From NCBI GenBank assembly GCA_023702235.1, contig JAMQCR010000001.1, positions 3,348,001 to 3,412,000 on the forward strand: a stretch of DNA of 64,000 bases. The letters are read 5' to 3'. Shown here piece by piece: positions 39,437 through 47,731 of this stretch. Source of the DNA: Neobacillus pocheonensis (lineage in GTDB: Bacteria; Bacillota; Bacilli; Bacillales; Cytobacillaceae). The notes under the pieces were generated by a model. It did no database searches. It saw only the letters and a list, made by a program, of their open reading frames with translations, and had not been told where the DNA came from. The position numbers were made by a program, and so were the translations under genes. How positions within the stretch are numbered: the first letter of the stretch is position 1; each line of letters starts with the position of its first letter.

Positions 39437-39831
39437 CTATTTCATCCATTGTTTTATATCGTCCACAATCTTATGAGGTAAAATAATCTGTTCTTTTCCT
39501 GGTTCGATTTCTACCAACTCTATAATTCTATCTAATTCAACAACTCTATTTTTAATTTCCTCAATATTGCTTAATCTTTGTTTTACATTTACTAGATATT
39601 CTACAGCCTGATGATGACTTGGAGGACGGGCGGAAAAAATTTTTTTGAAGGTGGGTAAGGATTGATACCAAGCTTCATGTGTCCTTCTTTTTCCTCATAC
39701 TTAATAATCTTTTCCTTAAGGAGAACAATTTGATTTTCCTTTTGAATCTTTAGTTCCTGCAGTATTTTCACGATTTCTTCTGATGTAAAACTAAATATTA
39801 TAGCATGATAAAATTCATCCACAACATCCAT
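39437..39831 (-). CDS. Coiled-coil protein of unknown function, cotranscribed with amtB, frameshifted
   Basis: About 131 residues when restored. ATG at 39831 (MDVVDEFYHAIIFSF) follows GAGGAG. The first part reads FTSEEIVKILQEL and a charged helix KENQIVLLKEKIIKYEEKE, then NPYPPSKKFF; the frame as written ends at 39601. A base lost in the A7T6 run at 39639-39651 lets the other frame continue: PPSHHQAVEYLVNV then a leucine-heptad stretch (LSNIEEIKNRVVELDRIIEL) and a tail ending at the TAG 39437-39439. Only 14 nt lie before amtB, so one transcript is likely. I recognise no family. A link to ammonium uptake is inferred from position alone. Confidence 0.6.
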
Positions 39832-39987
39832 GTCATGTCTCCTCACATCAAATGTTACTTTTCCTGATTATATGGATAATTTCAATTTTAGTCAACTGAT
39901 TTTTCTGCCTATTTAATTACCAAACTCATGTGACGACAGATAATATAACATGAAATTTTTTCAATATTCTCTCATACCCATTCAAAT

Positions 39988-40028
39988 TAAAAGCTGTAAA
40001 CACCCGAAATGGGTGCTTACAGCTTTCT
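39988..40028 (-). terminator. Terminator downstream of the membrane metalloprotease gene
   Basis: Sixteen-pair stem AAAGCTGTAA...TTACAGCTTT around CACCC/GGGTG with one mismatch and a GAAA-type loop; T-rich after it on the minus strand. Lies ~60 nt beyond the stop at 40088. Confidence 0.75.
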
Positions 40029-40087
40029 TCTTAAATGTAAAAAGTAATAGCCTTCATTGGTTTGAGCCAATGCAATTTAATAAAATT

Positions 40088-40912
40088 TTAAACAGTTTTA
40101 AGTTTATAAAGAAAAAAGCTAAACACAAGCGTAACAAGCGAAAAAAGTAACGCAATACTTGAGAATGCCAATACATAGGCATTATATTCTCCGAGTGTGA
40201 CAATCAACCTATAACTATCCAAATGAAGAAATCCTGCAACAATGTTAAAAAAAACAAGCAAAAAGAAAATCATCAATAGCCCTCTAGCGGAATTTTGGAT
40301 ATCTGCTTTACTTAACGCGATATGAGAAGAAATGCTTATTGCTAACACTAAAAAAATCCAAAAGAATGGATTTATTAAATTATGAAGGGTAAAGAGACTC
40401 TTACATATCGCTAACACCGCTCCGCCTATCGTCCTTAAAACATTTATATCTAGCTTTTCAAAGGACACATGCTGATAAATTTCGGCTTTAAAGGTCGCAA
40501 AGGATTGCGGCACAAACAGATACATACCCAATATTAAAGAGCCAATTCCGCTAAAAATTGGTCCTAATCCGATGAAAAAGTTTCCCACCTGTTGAAAAAC
40601 ACTATTTGGATTGTAATGATGTTCCACAAATCCAAGCACTCCGTCAGGACTGTTTAATTGCAATAACTTAACCCTTGAAACCCTATGTCCCCATATAAAG
40701 CACTGAATAAGATGCCCTATTTCGTGAATGGGAGTGCCTATCCAAGCCGTTAGCAGCACCCCAAGTGGTCCAAATGCCCGAACCAAAAATTTGTTTGAAT
40801 GCTTTTCAATAGTCCCTAAAATAAAACCAATTGCCATCAAGACACCTAAGAGATAAAACAATTCTACAATACTCAATAAGAGGGTATTGATAAAAGATGA
40901 TAAGATATTCAT
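40088..40912 (-). CDS. Membrane protein with HExxH zinc motif, M50-like
   Basis: A 274-residue protein with about six membrane helices. HEIGH at residues 63-67, in GTPIHEIGHLIQCF inside or near a helix, is the zinc-binding motif of site-2-type (M50) proteases. A matching downstream Asp motif (NPDG/NSPDG-like LNSPDGVLGF near 86) is present but not the classical LDG, so activity is not certain. Start ATG follows a weak GAAAGG site. No neighbour suggests a substrate. It might be a non-proteolytic relative or an M50-like protease acting in the membrane. Confidence 0.65.
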   Translation of the reverse strand: MNILSSFINTLLLSIVELFYLLGVLMAIGFILGTIEKHSNKFLVRAFGPLGVLLTAWIGTPIHEIGHLIQCFIWGHRVSRVKLLQLNSPDGVLGFVEHHYNPNSVFQQVGNFFIGLGPIFSGIGSLILGMYLFVPQSFATFKAEIYQHVSFEKLDINVLRTIGGAVLAICKSLFTLHNLINPFFWIFLVLAISISSHIALSKADIQNSARGLLMIFFLLVFFNIVAGFLHLDSYRLIVTLGEYNAYVLAFSSIALLFSLVTLVFSFFLYKLKTV

Positions 40913-41240
40913 CTCAATTCTTGTTTCCTTTCAACTATTTTCTTTATCTATCAACATCTACTCTTTTGTAGTATTTTAAACGTTTTTCAAAAATACTGCA
41001 TTCTTTTTGGTGCATGCCCCGGCAAACGTCACTATTCCTTGAGAAACGTGCATGTTCAAAAAGTTCATACCATTAAGTGGGGTTAGTCATTCAAATGACA
41101 ATCCCACAAGGTAAATGTTTTCGAATGATGAATCTGAACAAATTCCGAACATTCTTGTCACTCGTTGAACTTAACGTTTTCAAAAGGTAGACCCCATTCG
41201 CTTTTGCATGTAAGATGGAAATGAAGGAGGTTGCTTCTTA
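40913..41240. other. Intergenic region upstream of glcT
   Basis: No gene seen. 41077-41107 forms a hairpin with outer GTGGG/CCCAC and inner GTCATT/AATGAC arms and no T run after it on either strand. No antiterminator (RAT) motif was seen here, so glcT seems not to be self-controlled by the same device. Confidence 0.45.
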
Positions 41241-42059
41241 GTGAAAATCAAAAAAATTTTGAATAACAATGCCGTTGTGATCACAGATAACCATGAAGAA
41301 AAGATCGCAATTGGTGCTGGTATTGCTTTTCAAAAAAAGAAAAATGATATTATTAACCCAAGTAAAATTGAAAAACTATTTGTTATGAAAGAAAATGAGA
41401 AGTTCCAACAGCTGCTCCTCCAAATTCCTGAAGAACACTTTACCCTCTCAGAGGAAATTATCACTCACGCTGAGGAATACCTAGGATCAAAATTAAATGA
41501 CCATATTCATATAGCACTAACAGACCACTTATCTTTTGCCATTGAAAGAATTCGTGATGGTATTCAGCTTAAAAATAAACTTTTACACGAAATTAAAATC
41601 CTATATAAAAAAGAATTTGATATTGGTATGTGGGCAATCAGACATATTGAAAAGAAGTCGAATATAAAAATGCCAGTTGACGAAGCAGCCTATATTGCTC
41701 TTCATATTCACACGGCTAAGCTTCAAGGTGGTGATATGAAGCAAACCGTTCGGCAAACAGCTATCATCGGTGAAATGGTACAGATAATTAAGGAATGCCT
41801 AGATATAGAGATTGAAGAAGATGATATTTCGTACCAACGATTAATCATGCATTTACGATTTACAGTATCAAGAATTAGTAATTTTGAGCTTCATACAATG
41901 GATGAAGAGATGCTGAAAATGTTAAAAAAGAAATTCCCCATTGCTTACAGCTGTGCAACGAAAGTCTCCCAGGAACTTTCTCATAATTATAGCATCCACC
42001 TTCCTGAACAGGAACTCGGATACATAACACTTCATATCGAAAGATTGAGAAAACGTTGA
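41241..42059 (+). CDS. glcT: Transcriptional antiterminator, GlcT/LicT (BglG) family
   Basis: A 272-residue RNA-binding regulator. GTG start at 41241 with AAGGAGG 10 nt upstream. Residues 1-55 are the CAT RNA-binding domain (MKIKKILNNNAVVI); two PTS-regulation domains follow, with likely phosphorylated His in DHLSFAIERIRDG, ALHIHTAKLQ, MHLRFTVSRI and TLHIERLRKR. Such proteins bind a RAT hairpin in nascent mRNA and prevent termination when their sugar is being taken up. A GlcT-type RAT lies upstream of the convergent crr-nagE unit (44514-44539), making that operon the obvious target. Faces the nagE gene, sharing a strong terminator. Confidence 0.9.
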   Translation: MKIKKILNNNAVVITDNHEEKIAIGAGIAFQKKKNDIINPSKIEKLFVMKENEKFQQLLLQIPEEHFTLSEEIITHAEEYLGSKLNDHIHIALTDHLSFAIERIRDGIQLKNKLLHEIKILYKKEFDIGMWAIRHIEKKSNIKMPVDEAAYIALHIHTAKLQGGDMKQTVRQTAIIGEMVQIIKECLDIEIEEDDISYQRLIMHLRFTVSRISNFELHTMDEEMLKMLKKKFPIAYSCATKVSQELSHNYSIHLPEQELGYITLHIERLRKR

Positions 42060-42065
42060 GATTGA

Positions 42066-42115
42066 AGAGAAACGAAAAAAAACGCTTGTTGCCAAGCGTT
42101 TTTTTTCGTTTCTCT
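42066..42115 (+). terminator. Perfect 22-bp bidirectional terminator between glcT and nagE
   Basis: Left arm AGAGAAACG-A8-CGCTT, 6-nt loop GTTGCC, right arm exactly complementary. The A8/T8 blocks give T-rich tails in both directions. Confidence 0.92.
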
Positions 42116-42122
42116 ATATTTT

Positions 42123-43568
42123 CTATTTGCGGATTTTAATTATCTCATCCGCTACAAATTGTACTTGTGTGCCAACAATAACTTGAATGCTTTGTGGTCC
42201 AACAATATTTATTCCTGGTACACCTGTAGATTTAATTTTGTTTTGATCGACTGCTTTCATGTCTTTAACTTCAATTCTTAGGCGTGTGACACAGTTATCA
42301 ACTGCAGTCACATTTGCGTCTCCACCTAATCCCTCATAAATCTTCGCTGCCATCACAGCAAATTTATTATCGGCTGTGACTGTTGCTGCAGCTTCTTCCA
42401 TATCATCGTCATCTTCTTCTCTACCAGGTGTCATTAAGTTGAATTTCGTAATTAAGAAGCGGAATAAGAAATAGTAAATTACCGCAAAAACAAGTCCCTG
42501 AAGGATTAACATATATGGATGATTGGCAAGTGGTAGCCTTGAACTTAAGATAAAGTCAACTAGTCCTGCACTAAAGCCAAATCCAGCTGTCCAATGGAAC
42601 ATTGCAGCGATTGCTAATGATAGCCCTGTTAATACAGCATGAACAAGATATAGCATCGGAGCAACAAACATGAAAGCAAATTCAATAGGTTCTGTAACTC
42701 CAGTGAAGAAGGATGCGAAACCTGCAGCCAACATCAATGATGCAATTTGTTTTTTCTTTTTCGTTTTTGCAGTATGATACATGGCTAATGCTGCAGCAGG
42801 TAAGCCAAACATCATGACTGGGAAGAATCCCGCTTGATACATTCCAGTAATGCCCTTAGTTCCTTTTCCTGCCCAGAAATTACCAATATCATTAATTCCA
42901 GCTATATCAAACCAGAACACCATGTTTAATGCGTGATGTAATCCTATTGGGATTAATAGTCGGTTGAAGAAGCCATATAACCCTGCACCTAAAGGACCTA
43001 ATTTACTTATACCTTCACCAAATGAAACTAATCCTGTAAAGATTACAGGCCAAACAAAGAACAAAACTACTGAAACAACTAACATCGAAACGGATGTCAT
43101 AATTGGAACAAGTCGTTTCCCACTAAAGAATGCTAGTGCATCTGGTAATTTGACATGACTAAAGCGATTGTACATCATTGAAGCAACAATCCCTGAAAGA
43201 ATCCCGACAAATGCATTTCCTATTTTTCCAAAAGCCGGGTCTACATTTTTTACATCAATTCCTTGTAACATCGCCACTAAGTCTGTTGAAAGCAAAGTTG
43301 TTACTACCAAGTAGGCAACCAGCCCACTTAACGCTGCGGAACCGTCTTTTTCTTTTGCCATACCTAATGCTACTCCTACAGCAAAAAGGAATGGGATATT
43401 ATTAATTATGGAAGATCCTGCTTTGATTAAGAATGCAGCAACTGGGCTTCCAGTTCCCCAACCTGTAGGATCAATCCAATAACCGATCCCCATCAATATA
43501 GCTGCAGCAGGCAATACTGCTACAGGTAACATCAATGAACGACCAATTCTCTGTAAATATTTCTTCAT
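42123..43568 (-). CDS. nagE: PTS system N-acetylglucosamine-type EIICB component
   Basis: A 481-residue membrane transporter. ATG at 43568 (MKKYLQRIGRSLML) follows GGGGG; an in-frame start six codons earlier lacks a site. The EIIC domain (~residues 1-365, about ten helices) has the glucose-family text NRLLIPIGLHHALN and the substrate motif FFTGVTEPIEFAFMF; the EIIB domain follows a charged linker (EEDDDDMEE) and carries the phosphorylated Cys in DNCVTRLRIEVKD. The EIIC sequence is closer to GlcNAc permeases (NagP/NagE) than to PtsG as I recall them, so GlcNAc is the likelier sugar; glucose is possible. No EIIA domain is attached: crr just upstream supplies it. Confidence 0.85.
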   Translation of the reverse strand: MKKYLQRIGRSLMLPVAVLPAAAILMGIGYWIDPTGWGTGSPVAAFLIKAGSSIINNIPFLFAVGVALGMAKEKDGSAALSGLVAYLVVTTLLSTDLVAMLQGIDVKNVDPAFGKIGNAFVGILSGIVASMMYNRFSHVKLPDALAFFSGKRLVPIMTSVSMLVVSVVLFFVWPVIFTGLVSFGEGISKLGPLGAGLYGFFNRLLIPIGLHHALNMVFWFDIAGINDIGNFWAGKGTKGITGMYQAGFFPVMMFGLPAAALAMYHTAKTKKKKQIASLMLAAGFASFFTGVTEPIEFAFMFVAPMLYLVHAVLTGLSLAIAAMFHWTAGFGFSAGLVDFILSSRLPLANHPYMLILQGLVFAVIYYFLFRFLITKFNLMTPGREEDDDDMEEAAATVTADNKFAVMAAKIYEGLGGDANVTAVDNCVTRLRIEVKDMKAVDQNKIKSTGVPGINIVGPQSIQVIVGTQVQFVADEIIKIRK

Positions 43569-43780
43569 TATTAGTCCCCCTATCAAAATTTTATTCCAGA
43601 GATTTCAGCTCCGATTGCCCTAATCCCGACATCCAAGTTTCACTATTATCCATTCCCTCTTGGATTGGTGGCGAAAAAACTAAATATAAGTGCTAAAATT
43701 CATTTTTATTAAAGCAAATCGGAAAAAATAATGGATCAGGTTTACCAATCTCAAAATCTTCTAAACCACATCTTTTTCAA

Positions 43781-43820
43781 TTATTCTCTGTCTATTTGTT
43801 GAATGTTCATCACCTCCTTT
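43781..43820 (-). other. Perfect Shine-Dalgarno site with only a 9-codon ORF
   Basis: Minus strand AAAGGAGGTGAT at 43809-43820 is a full anti-16S match. The only ORF behind it is ATG at 43810 to TAA at 43781 (MNIQQIDRE), whose ATG overlaps the site. It lies 41 nt after crr and ~240 nt before nagE. The rest of 43569-43861 shows nothing else. Confidence 0.4.
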
Positions 43821-43861
43821 ATGCTAGCCAACTCCATGTTTTCACTGTACTCTGACGTTTA

Positions 43862-44350
43862 TTACTTAGCGGAAGCTGTTATAATAACCGTCTTTCCAAA
43901 AATGGCTTCCTTTTCCTCTGTGATGGTATACTGTTTATCACCTTTATGACTATTTGTAATCACAATTGGTATTACCGTGCTTTTTGCATTTGTACTAATA
44001 TATTCCCAATCAGTTTCAATCAGTAGCTGTCCACTGGAAATCTTGTCTCCCACGTTGACTAATACATTAAAGCCCTTTCCTTTAAGGGAAACCGTTTCTA
44101 GACCGACATGAATAAGAATTTCCGTTCCACCCTTTGCTAGGATGCCAATCGCATGTTTAGTGGGTGCTATTTGAATAATGGCCCCTTCTACAGGAGCATA
44201 AATATTTCCCTTCGTTGGAATTATGGCAATTCCTTCACCCATCAGCTTTTCGCTGAAAACAGGGTCAGGTACCTCCTCAAGTGGAATAATTTTTCCATTG
44301 ACTGGTGTGTAAATTTGTAATGTTGCTTTTTTAAAAGGATTCCATCGCAT
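43862..44350 (-). CDS. crr: PTS glucose-type EIIA component
   Basis: A 162-residue cytosolic phosphocarrier. Seen: IYTPVNGKIIPLEEVPDPVFSEK-type opening (residues 12-35), both active-site histidines in TKHAIGI (near 76) and ILIHVGLETV (near 91), and LVNVGDKISSGQLL. It passes phosphate from HPr to an EIIB domain, here most likely NagE encoded downstream. ATG follows AAAGGAG. The gene is behind a RAT/terminator leader, so its transcription depends on an antiterminator. Confidence 0.92.
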   Translation of the reverse strand: MRWNPFKKATLQIYTPVNGKIIPLEEVPDPVFSEKLMGEGIAIIPTKGNIYAPVEGAIIQIAPTKHAIGILAKGGTEILIHVGLETVSLKGKGFNVLVNVGDKISSGQLLIETDWEYISTNAKSTVIPIVITNSHKGDKQYTITEEKEAIFGKTVIITASAK

Positions 44351-44463
44351 TTTTAATTACTCCTTTATGGTTTATTAATGAAAGGAATTTGAGCTTCCTA
44401 TTTGAGTAGTTTATAAATTAAACAGCTTTACACGTTGTTATCCTTACTCAAGGTGAAAGCCAA

Positions 44464-44541
44464 TAAAAAAAGGCATGGGGGTACAATAAAAGGACTAAAG
44501 AGCCTTCTATTTACCACCATGCCTGATCGTATCAGTAACAT
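44464..44541 (-). promoter_or_regulatory. GlcT-type RAT and overlapping terminator, leader of crr-nagE
   Basis: Minus strand: GTTACTGATACGATCAGGCATGG begins at 44539 and resembles the ptsG RAT bound by GlcT in B. subtilis. Its 3' part, AGGCATGG, is also the left arm of a terminator whose right arm CCATGCCT is followed by TTTTTTT (44465-44478). RAT and terminator are therefore exclusive, the classical arrangement for BglG/GlcT antitermination. Confidence 0.88.
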
Positions 44542-44568
44542 GTGATCCATTATTAAACTGGTATCTTT

Positions 44569-44596
44569 ATCATAACATAAAACCTTTAATAATCAA
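44569..44596 (-). promoter_or_regulatory. Predicted sigma-A promoter of crr-nagE
   Basis: TTGATT (44591-44596) and TATGAT (44569-44574) with a 16-nt spacer, about 30 nt before the RAT. Confidence 0.55.
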
Positions 44597-44620
44597 TATG
44601 AACACGGTAACATTTTTTTA

Positions 44621-45226
44621 TTATCCCAGCCGATAAATTAAAAATCTCTCATTGGGATTCTGTTCATAAAAATTCGGAACGATGACTTCCTCTTTCAATT
44701 CGAAAGAAGTATCGTTTTCCAAGAAATAGATATAATCTTTTGCAGGATAATATAAAATCAGCTCGATTACACGTTCTGATTTTTCCACTGAAAGTAAGAT
44801 ATTTTTTATGATTTTCATAAATATTTGGATGGAAAATGGATTAAAAAAATAAAATCGATTATCAAATGGATCAATCAGGTACTCTTCCGCTAAGCAACAA
44901 TGTAAATGAATTCTATCCTTACTATTTTTAGACCTTTTCAAATATTTCTTTCGATTTTCAACTGCTTCCTGATAGAAAGACTCGTTCATTTCTACTCCTA
45001 CAACAGTAGCATTAAATAAGTAATGGATATAAAAGTTTAATCGCCCCTTTCCACAGCCAAAATCAACAATCCGATCACTACTTTTCAATTCATATTGGTT
45101 AAATAACTGTTCTAGTGCTAGATATGGCGTTGGTTCATACCGATGATAATGCAATGACTGGTTGAATCCTTTTTGGTCTCCAACTGTTCTTATGTTCAAC
45201 AATGCATCATAAAACTGTTCATTCAT
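44621..45226 (-). CDS. SAM-dependent methyltransferase, substrate unknown
   Basis: A 201-residue Rossmann-fold methyltransferase. Motif I is IVDFGCGKGRLNFYIH near residues 52-67; the acidic residue after beta-2 is in VVGVEMNESFY (near 76-86), and FYFFNPFS (near 126-133) replaces the usual NPPY/DPPF motif IV. The C-terminus is hydrophobic but not membrane spanning. ATG follows a weak GGAGAAAATC site. No neighbour hints at the substrate: it lies between the PTS leader and an intergenic gap. A stand-alone class I methyltransferase is as far as I can go. Confidence 0.75.
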   Translation of the reverse strand: MNEQFYDALLNIRTVGDQKGFNQSLHYHRYEPTPYLALEQLFNQYELKSSDRIVDFGCGKGRLNFYIHYLFNATVVGVEMNESFYQEAVENRKKYLKRSKNSKDRIHLHCCLAEEYLIDPFDNRFYFFNPFSIQIFMKIIKNILLSVEKSERVIELILYYPAKDYIYFLENDTSFELKEEVIVPNFYEQNPNERFLIYRLG

Positions 45227-45714
45227 TGATTTTCTCCTATTCAGACGATGTTGAATTTAATGATATAGATTTTTCTAATCATATGAAAGTATCTTACATG
45301 GTGATATACATCAATTGATGAATCTTAATGTCATCTTAACGGGTATAGGTTTTTTAAAGATTCTTTGATTACCGTCTTTACCTTTTTTCACAGTTCGCGG
45401 GCATCAAAGGTCTCTTTTTGGTAACCCATCAATGCTACCTTGCTTATTTAATAATTAAATTAACTCCTAAATAACATTTGAAATGACATTATCTTTGGCA
45501 TCGTAATTTTATAAGACAATAGGTATTGTCTTGATCAAATTACTCTGAATTTTGGTGTCAAAGGCTTCCAAATGTTCGATAATCCTTAATATAACAACAA
45601 AAGACGTGTGCCAATTCACACGTCTTTTCTAATTTCATTTAATTGTTTAGCACCTATAAACGGAACCCTTTATATTCCGATAACCTCTTTTTTACTTTTA
45701 ATGCTGAATTGATA
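45227..45714. other. Intergenic region with inverted repeat
   Basis: No gene supported in 488 nt. 45513-45532 is AAGACAATAGGTATTGTCTT, a perfect 8+8 inverted repeat with a 4-nt centre, operator-like. 45600-45629 is a terminator (listed separately). Confidence 0.5.
45600..45632 (-). terminator. Terminator downstream of the gerAB-like gene
   Basis: Perfect 12-bp stem AAAAGACGTGTG/CACACGTCTTTT with a 6-nt loop; T-rich on either strand. About 85 nt beyond the stop of the permease gene. Confidence 0.8.
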
Positions 45715-46812
45715 TTAATGCTTCTTGTTAGCATTTCGAAGAAAAGCGGTAATTAGCAAAATAATAGGAATGAAAACTTGCATAGGCCAATGTAAATAAG
45801 GTGGAACAACTATTTCACCTTCTTTTATATGTTCAGCATAATTGGAAGCTATTGTTATGGAAGCAAATAAGATGATAAGACCTATTGGAAACCCGAGCTT
45901 ACGATGGTTTTTAAATTTGAATATATCAGTGATTCCTATCACTGCGGCATAATAATAAAGAGAAATTTTAAAAAATCCACCGATTACGATATAAAGCATA
46001 TATAATACATCCAAGCGCTCAATAAATTCAGCCATTTGAATTTTGCTAATCGTGCTTAACAGCGGGAAAGGGGAACGAATGTACAAATCCACTCCTAAAG
46101 CAGAAATATTTACCACTGTTGTAATGATAATATTTATTCCGCTTAATATCATTCCACCGATGCAGATTTTTTTCACTTTTTTTTGATCGTTTAAATACGG
46201 TAGGAACATGGTAAAGACCACCATTTCCCCAAACGGGAAATTAATTGTTTGGCCTAATGCCATTCTTATTATGGGATTCCATCCATTTTCAAGCATTGGT
46301 TGAAGATTTTCTAAATGGATTAAACCTGAGAAGATAATTAAAAGAACACCCAAAAAGGCCATCAAATAAACAACCGCAAAATAAAGCTCGCCAACTCTAG
46401 CGATTACCTCAATTCCCTTATGAATCCCATAAAATATTGTAAGAATCATCAAAGTATTGATAACAAATAACGGTGTACTTGTATAGATCTTCGAAACTAA
46501 TAGTTCTCCGAAATCTCGTAATACTCTTGATGCCTGATAAAGAAAATAAACGATATATAACAAACCTATAAAGCGTCCGATCCATTTTCCGGTTATTTCT
46601 TGAACATAACTTGTAAGGGGAATGTCCGGGTAAAACTTAAAAAGACGGTAGTATATGAGGAAGAGCAATAGACCACCCACTAACCCGAGCAATATTGCAA
46701 TCCAAGCGTCCTGTTTCGCTCCTGCTCCTAACCCAAAAAGAATAGCACTACCCATTTCAAACAAAACCACTAGGACAAACATCTGGGTTGCATTTATCTT
46801 TGCCTCTTCCAC
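45715..46812 (-). CDS. Spore germination permease, GerAB/YndE family
   Basis: A 365-residue membrane protein with ten helices, starting at GTG (46812) with GGAGG 11 nt upstream. Sequence features of the B subunit of germinant receptors: NATQMFVLVVLFEMGSAI at the start, helices arranged as in amino-acid permeases, and the INFPFGEMVVFTMFLPYL segment. B subunits bind the germinant and sit in the spore inner membrane, normally encoded with an A and a C subunit. Neither neighbour is such a gene here, so it is a solitary B subunit, a form also seen in other bacilli. It likely works with A/C subunits encoded elsewhere or has another role. Confidence 0.85.
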   Translation of the reverse strand: MEEAKINATQMFVLVVLFEMGSAILFGLGAGAKQDAWIAILLGLVGGLLLFLIYYRLFKFYPDIPLTSYVQEITGKWIGRFIGLLYIVYFLYQASRVLRDFGELLVSKIYTSTPLFVINTLMILTIFYGIHKGIEVIARVGELYFAVVYLMAFLGVLLIIFSGLIHLENLQPMLENGWNPIIRMALGQTINFPFGEMVVFTMFLPYLNDQKKVKKICIGGMILSGINIIITTVVNISALGVDLYIRSPFPLLSTISKIQMAEFIERLDVLYMLYIVIGGFFKISLYYYAAVIGITDIFKFKNHRKLGFPIGLIILFASITIASNYAEHIKEGEIVVPPYLHWPMQVFIPIILLITAFLRNANKKH

Positions 46813-47153
46813 CTACTCATTTTCCTCCTTTAATAAGGTAAGAAAAAAATAAAAAAGAAGGTGTCTTACTATTTCCCTTCCTTTAATAACCACTATTTTC
46901 TCTATTCTTTATTTTTTGCCCAGTTTATTACGTAATATGCAAAATACAGTAATGTTGCTTAATGTTTCTATTAGTACCAAAATTATCAATATTTTGCGAT
47001 AATTTAAGTATTAATGTATTTGTTTTCTCACTTTAAAAGTCTTTTTGGGCAATTTATTGAAAACATGTTTTACTATTTGTGAAACAATTCTATATTAAAG
47101 ATAGACTAATTTGGGAGAAAGTAAGAGTTTAATAAAAAATAGGGGGGAAATGG
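46813..47153. other. Divergent intergenic region between gerAB-like gene and chrA
   Basis: AT-rich, 341 nt, no gene and no clear hairpin. It must hold both divergent promoters, but I could not single out either. Confidence 0.4.
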
Positions 47154-47716
47154 ATGTCTTTTTATAAAGAATTAATTATTGCAATGCTTCGTACAGGAGT
47201 ATTAGGATTTGGCGGTGGCCATCCGTCATTCCATTAATCCGCTACGAAGCAGTTACACGTTATCGCTGGATAGAGGATGAAGAATTTGGAGAGACATGGG
47301 CAATAGCAAATGCTTTACCAGGACCCATTGCTCCAAAGATGGCAGCCTATCTAGGATACAGACATAAAGGAGCAATAGGGGCCATCGTTGGTGTATTGTC
47401 ACATATCGCTCCTACCTGTATCGCGACTGTAGTGCTTCTTTCCCTGGTCCATGTTTTTAGTTTTTCTAAATCATTCACAGATATGATTAGCGCAGTTATG
47501 CCGGTTATTGCGGTTATGCTTGGCCAAATGGCATATGAATTTGCTTTCAAAGCAATGAAAGGGTTAGGAAAATTACTAGGCATTATTTTTTTAGTCCTTT
47601 CATTTATCCTGCTTTATGTTCTACCTATCCACCCAGCGATTGTCATTTTAATTTTTCTAGGATATGGGGCGTTTCATTTCAAAATTAAAAGAAAGGTAAG
47701 TCAAACTGCAAAATAA
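47154..47716 (+). CDS. chrA: Chromate transporter subunit ChrA (N-type half), frameshifted
   Basis: First of a short-chain CHR pair (like B. subtilis ywrB/ywrA). ATG at 47154 starts MSFYKELIIAMLRTGVLGFGGG; the frame then breaks at GGTGGCCATCC (47217-47220). One G restored (GGGCC) gives FGGGPSVIPLIRYEAV, the conserved CHR motif, and the frame continues with TWAIANALPGPIAPKMAAYLGY to 47716. About 187 residues and five or six helices. The two halves act together in chromate efflux in characterised pairs; the true substrate here is unproven. GGGGGG-A just before the ATG is the ribosome site. Confidence 0.85.
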
Positions 47717-47731
47717 GGAGCTATCAAATTC

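Noticed and set aside
39847..39960. TnrA/GlnR site upstream of the amtB unit
   Set aside because: Candidates such as TGTGAC...ATAACA have the wrong spacing for TGTNA-N7-TNACA.
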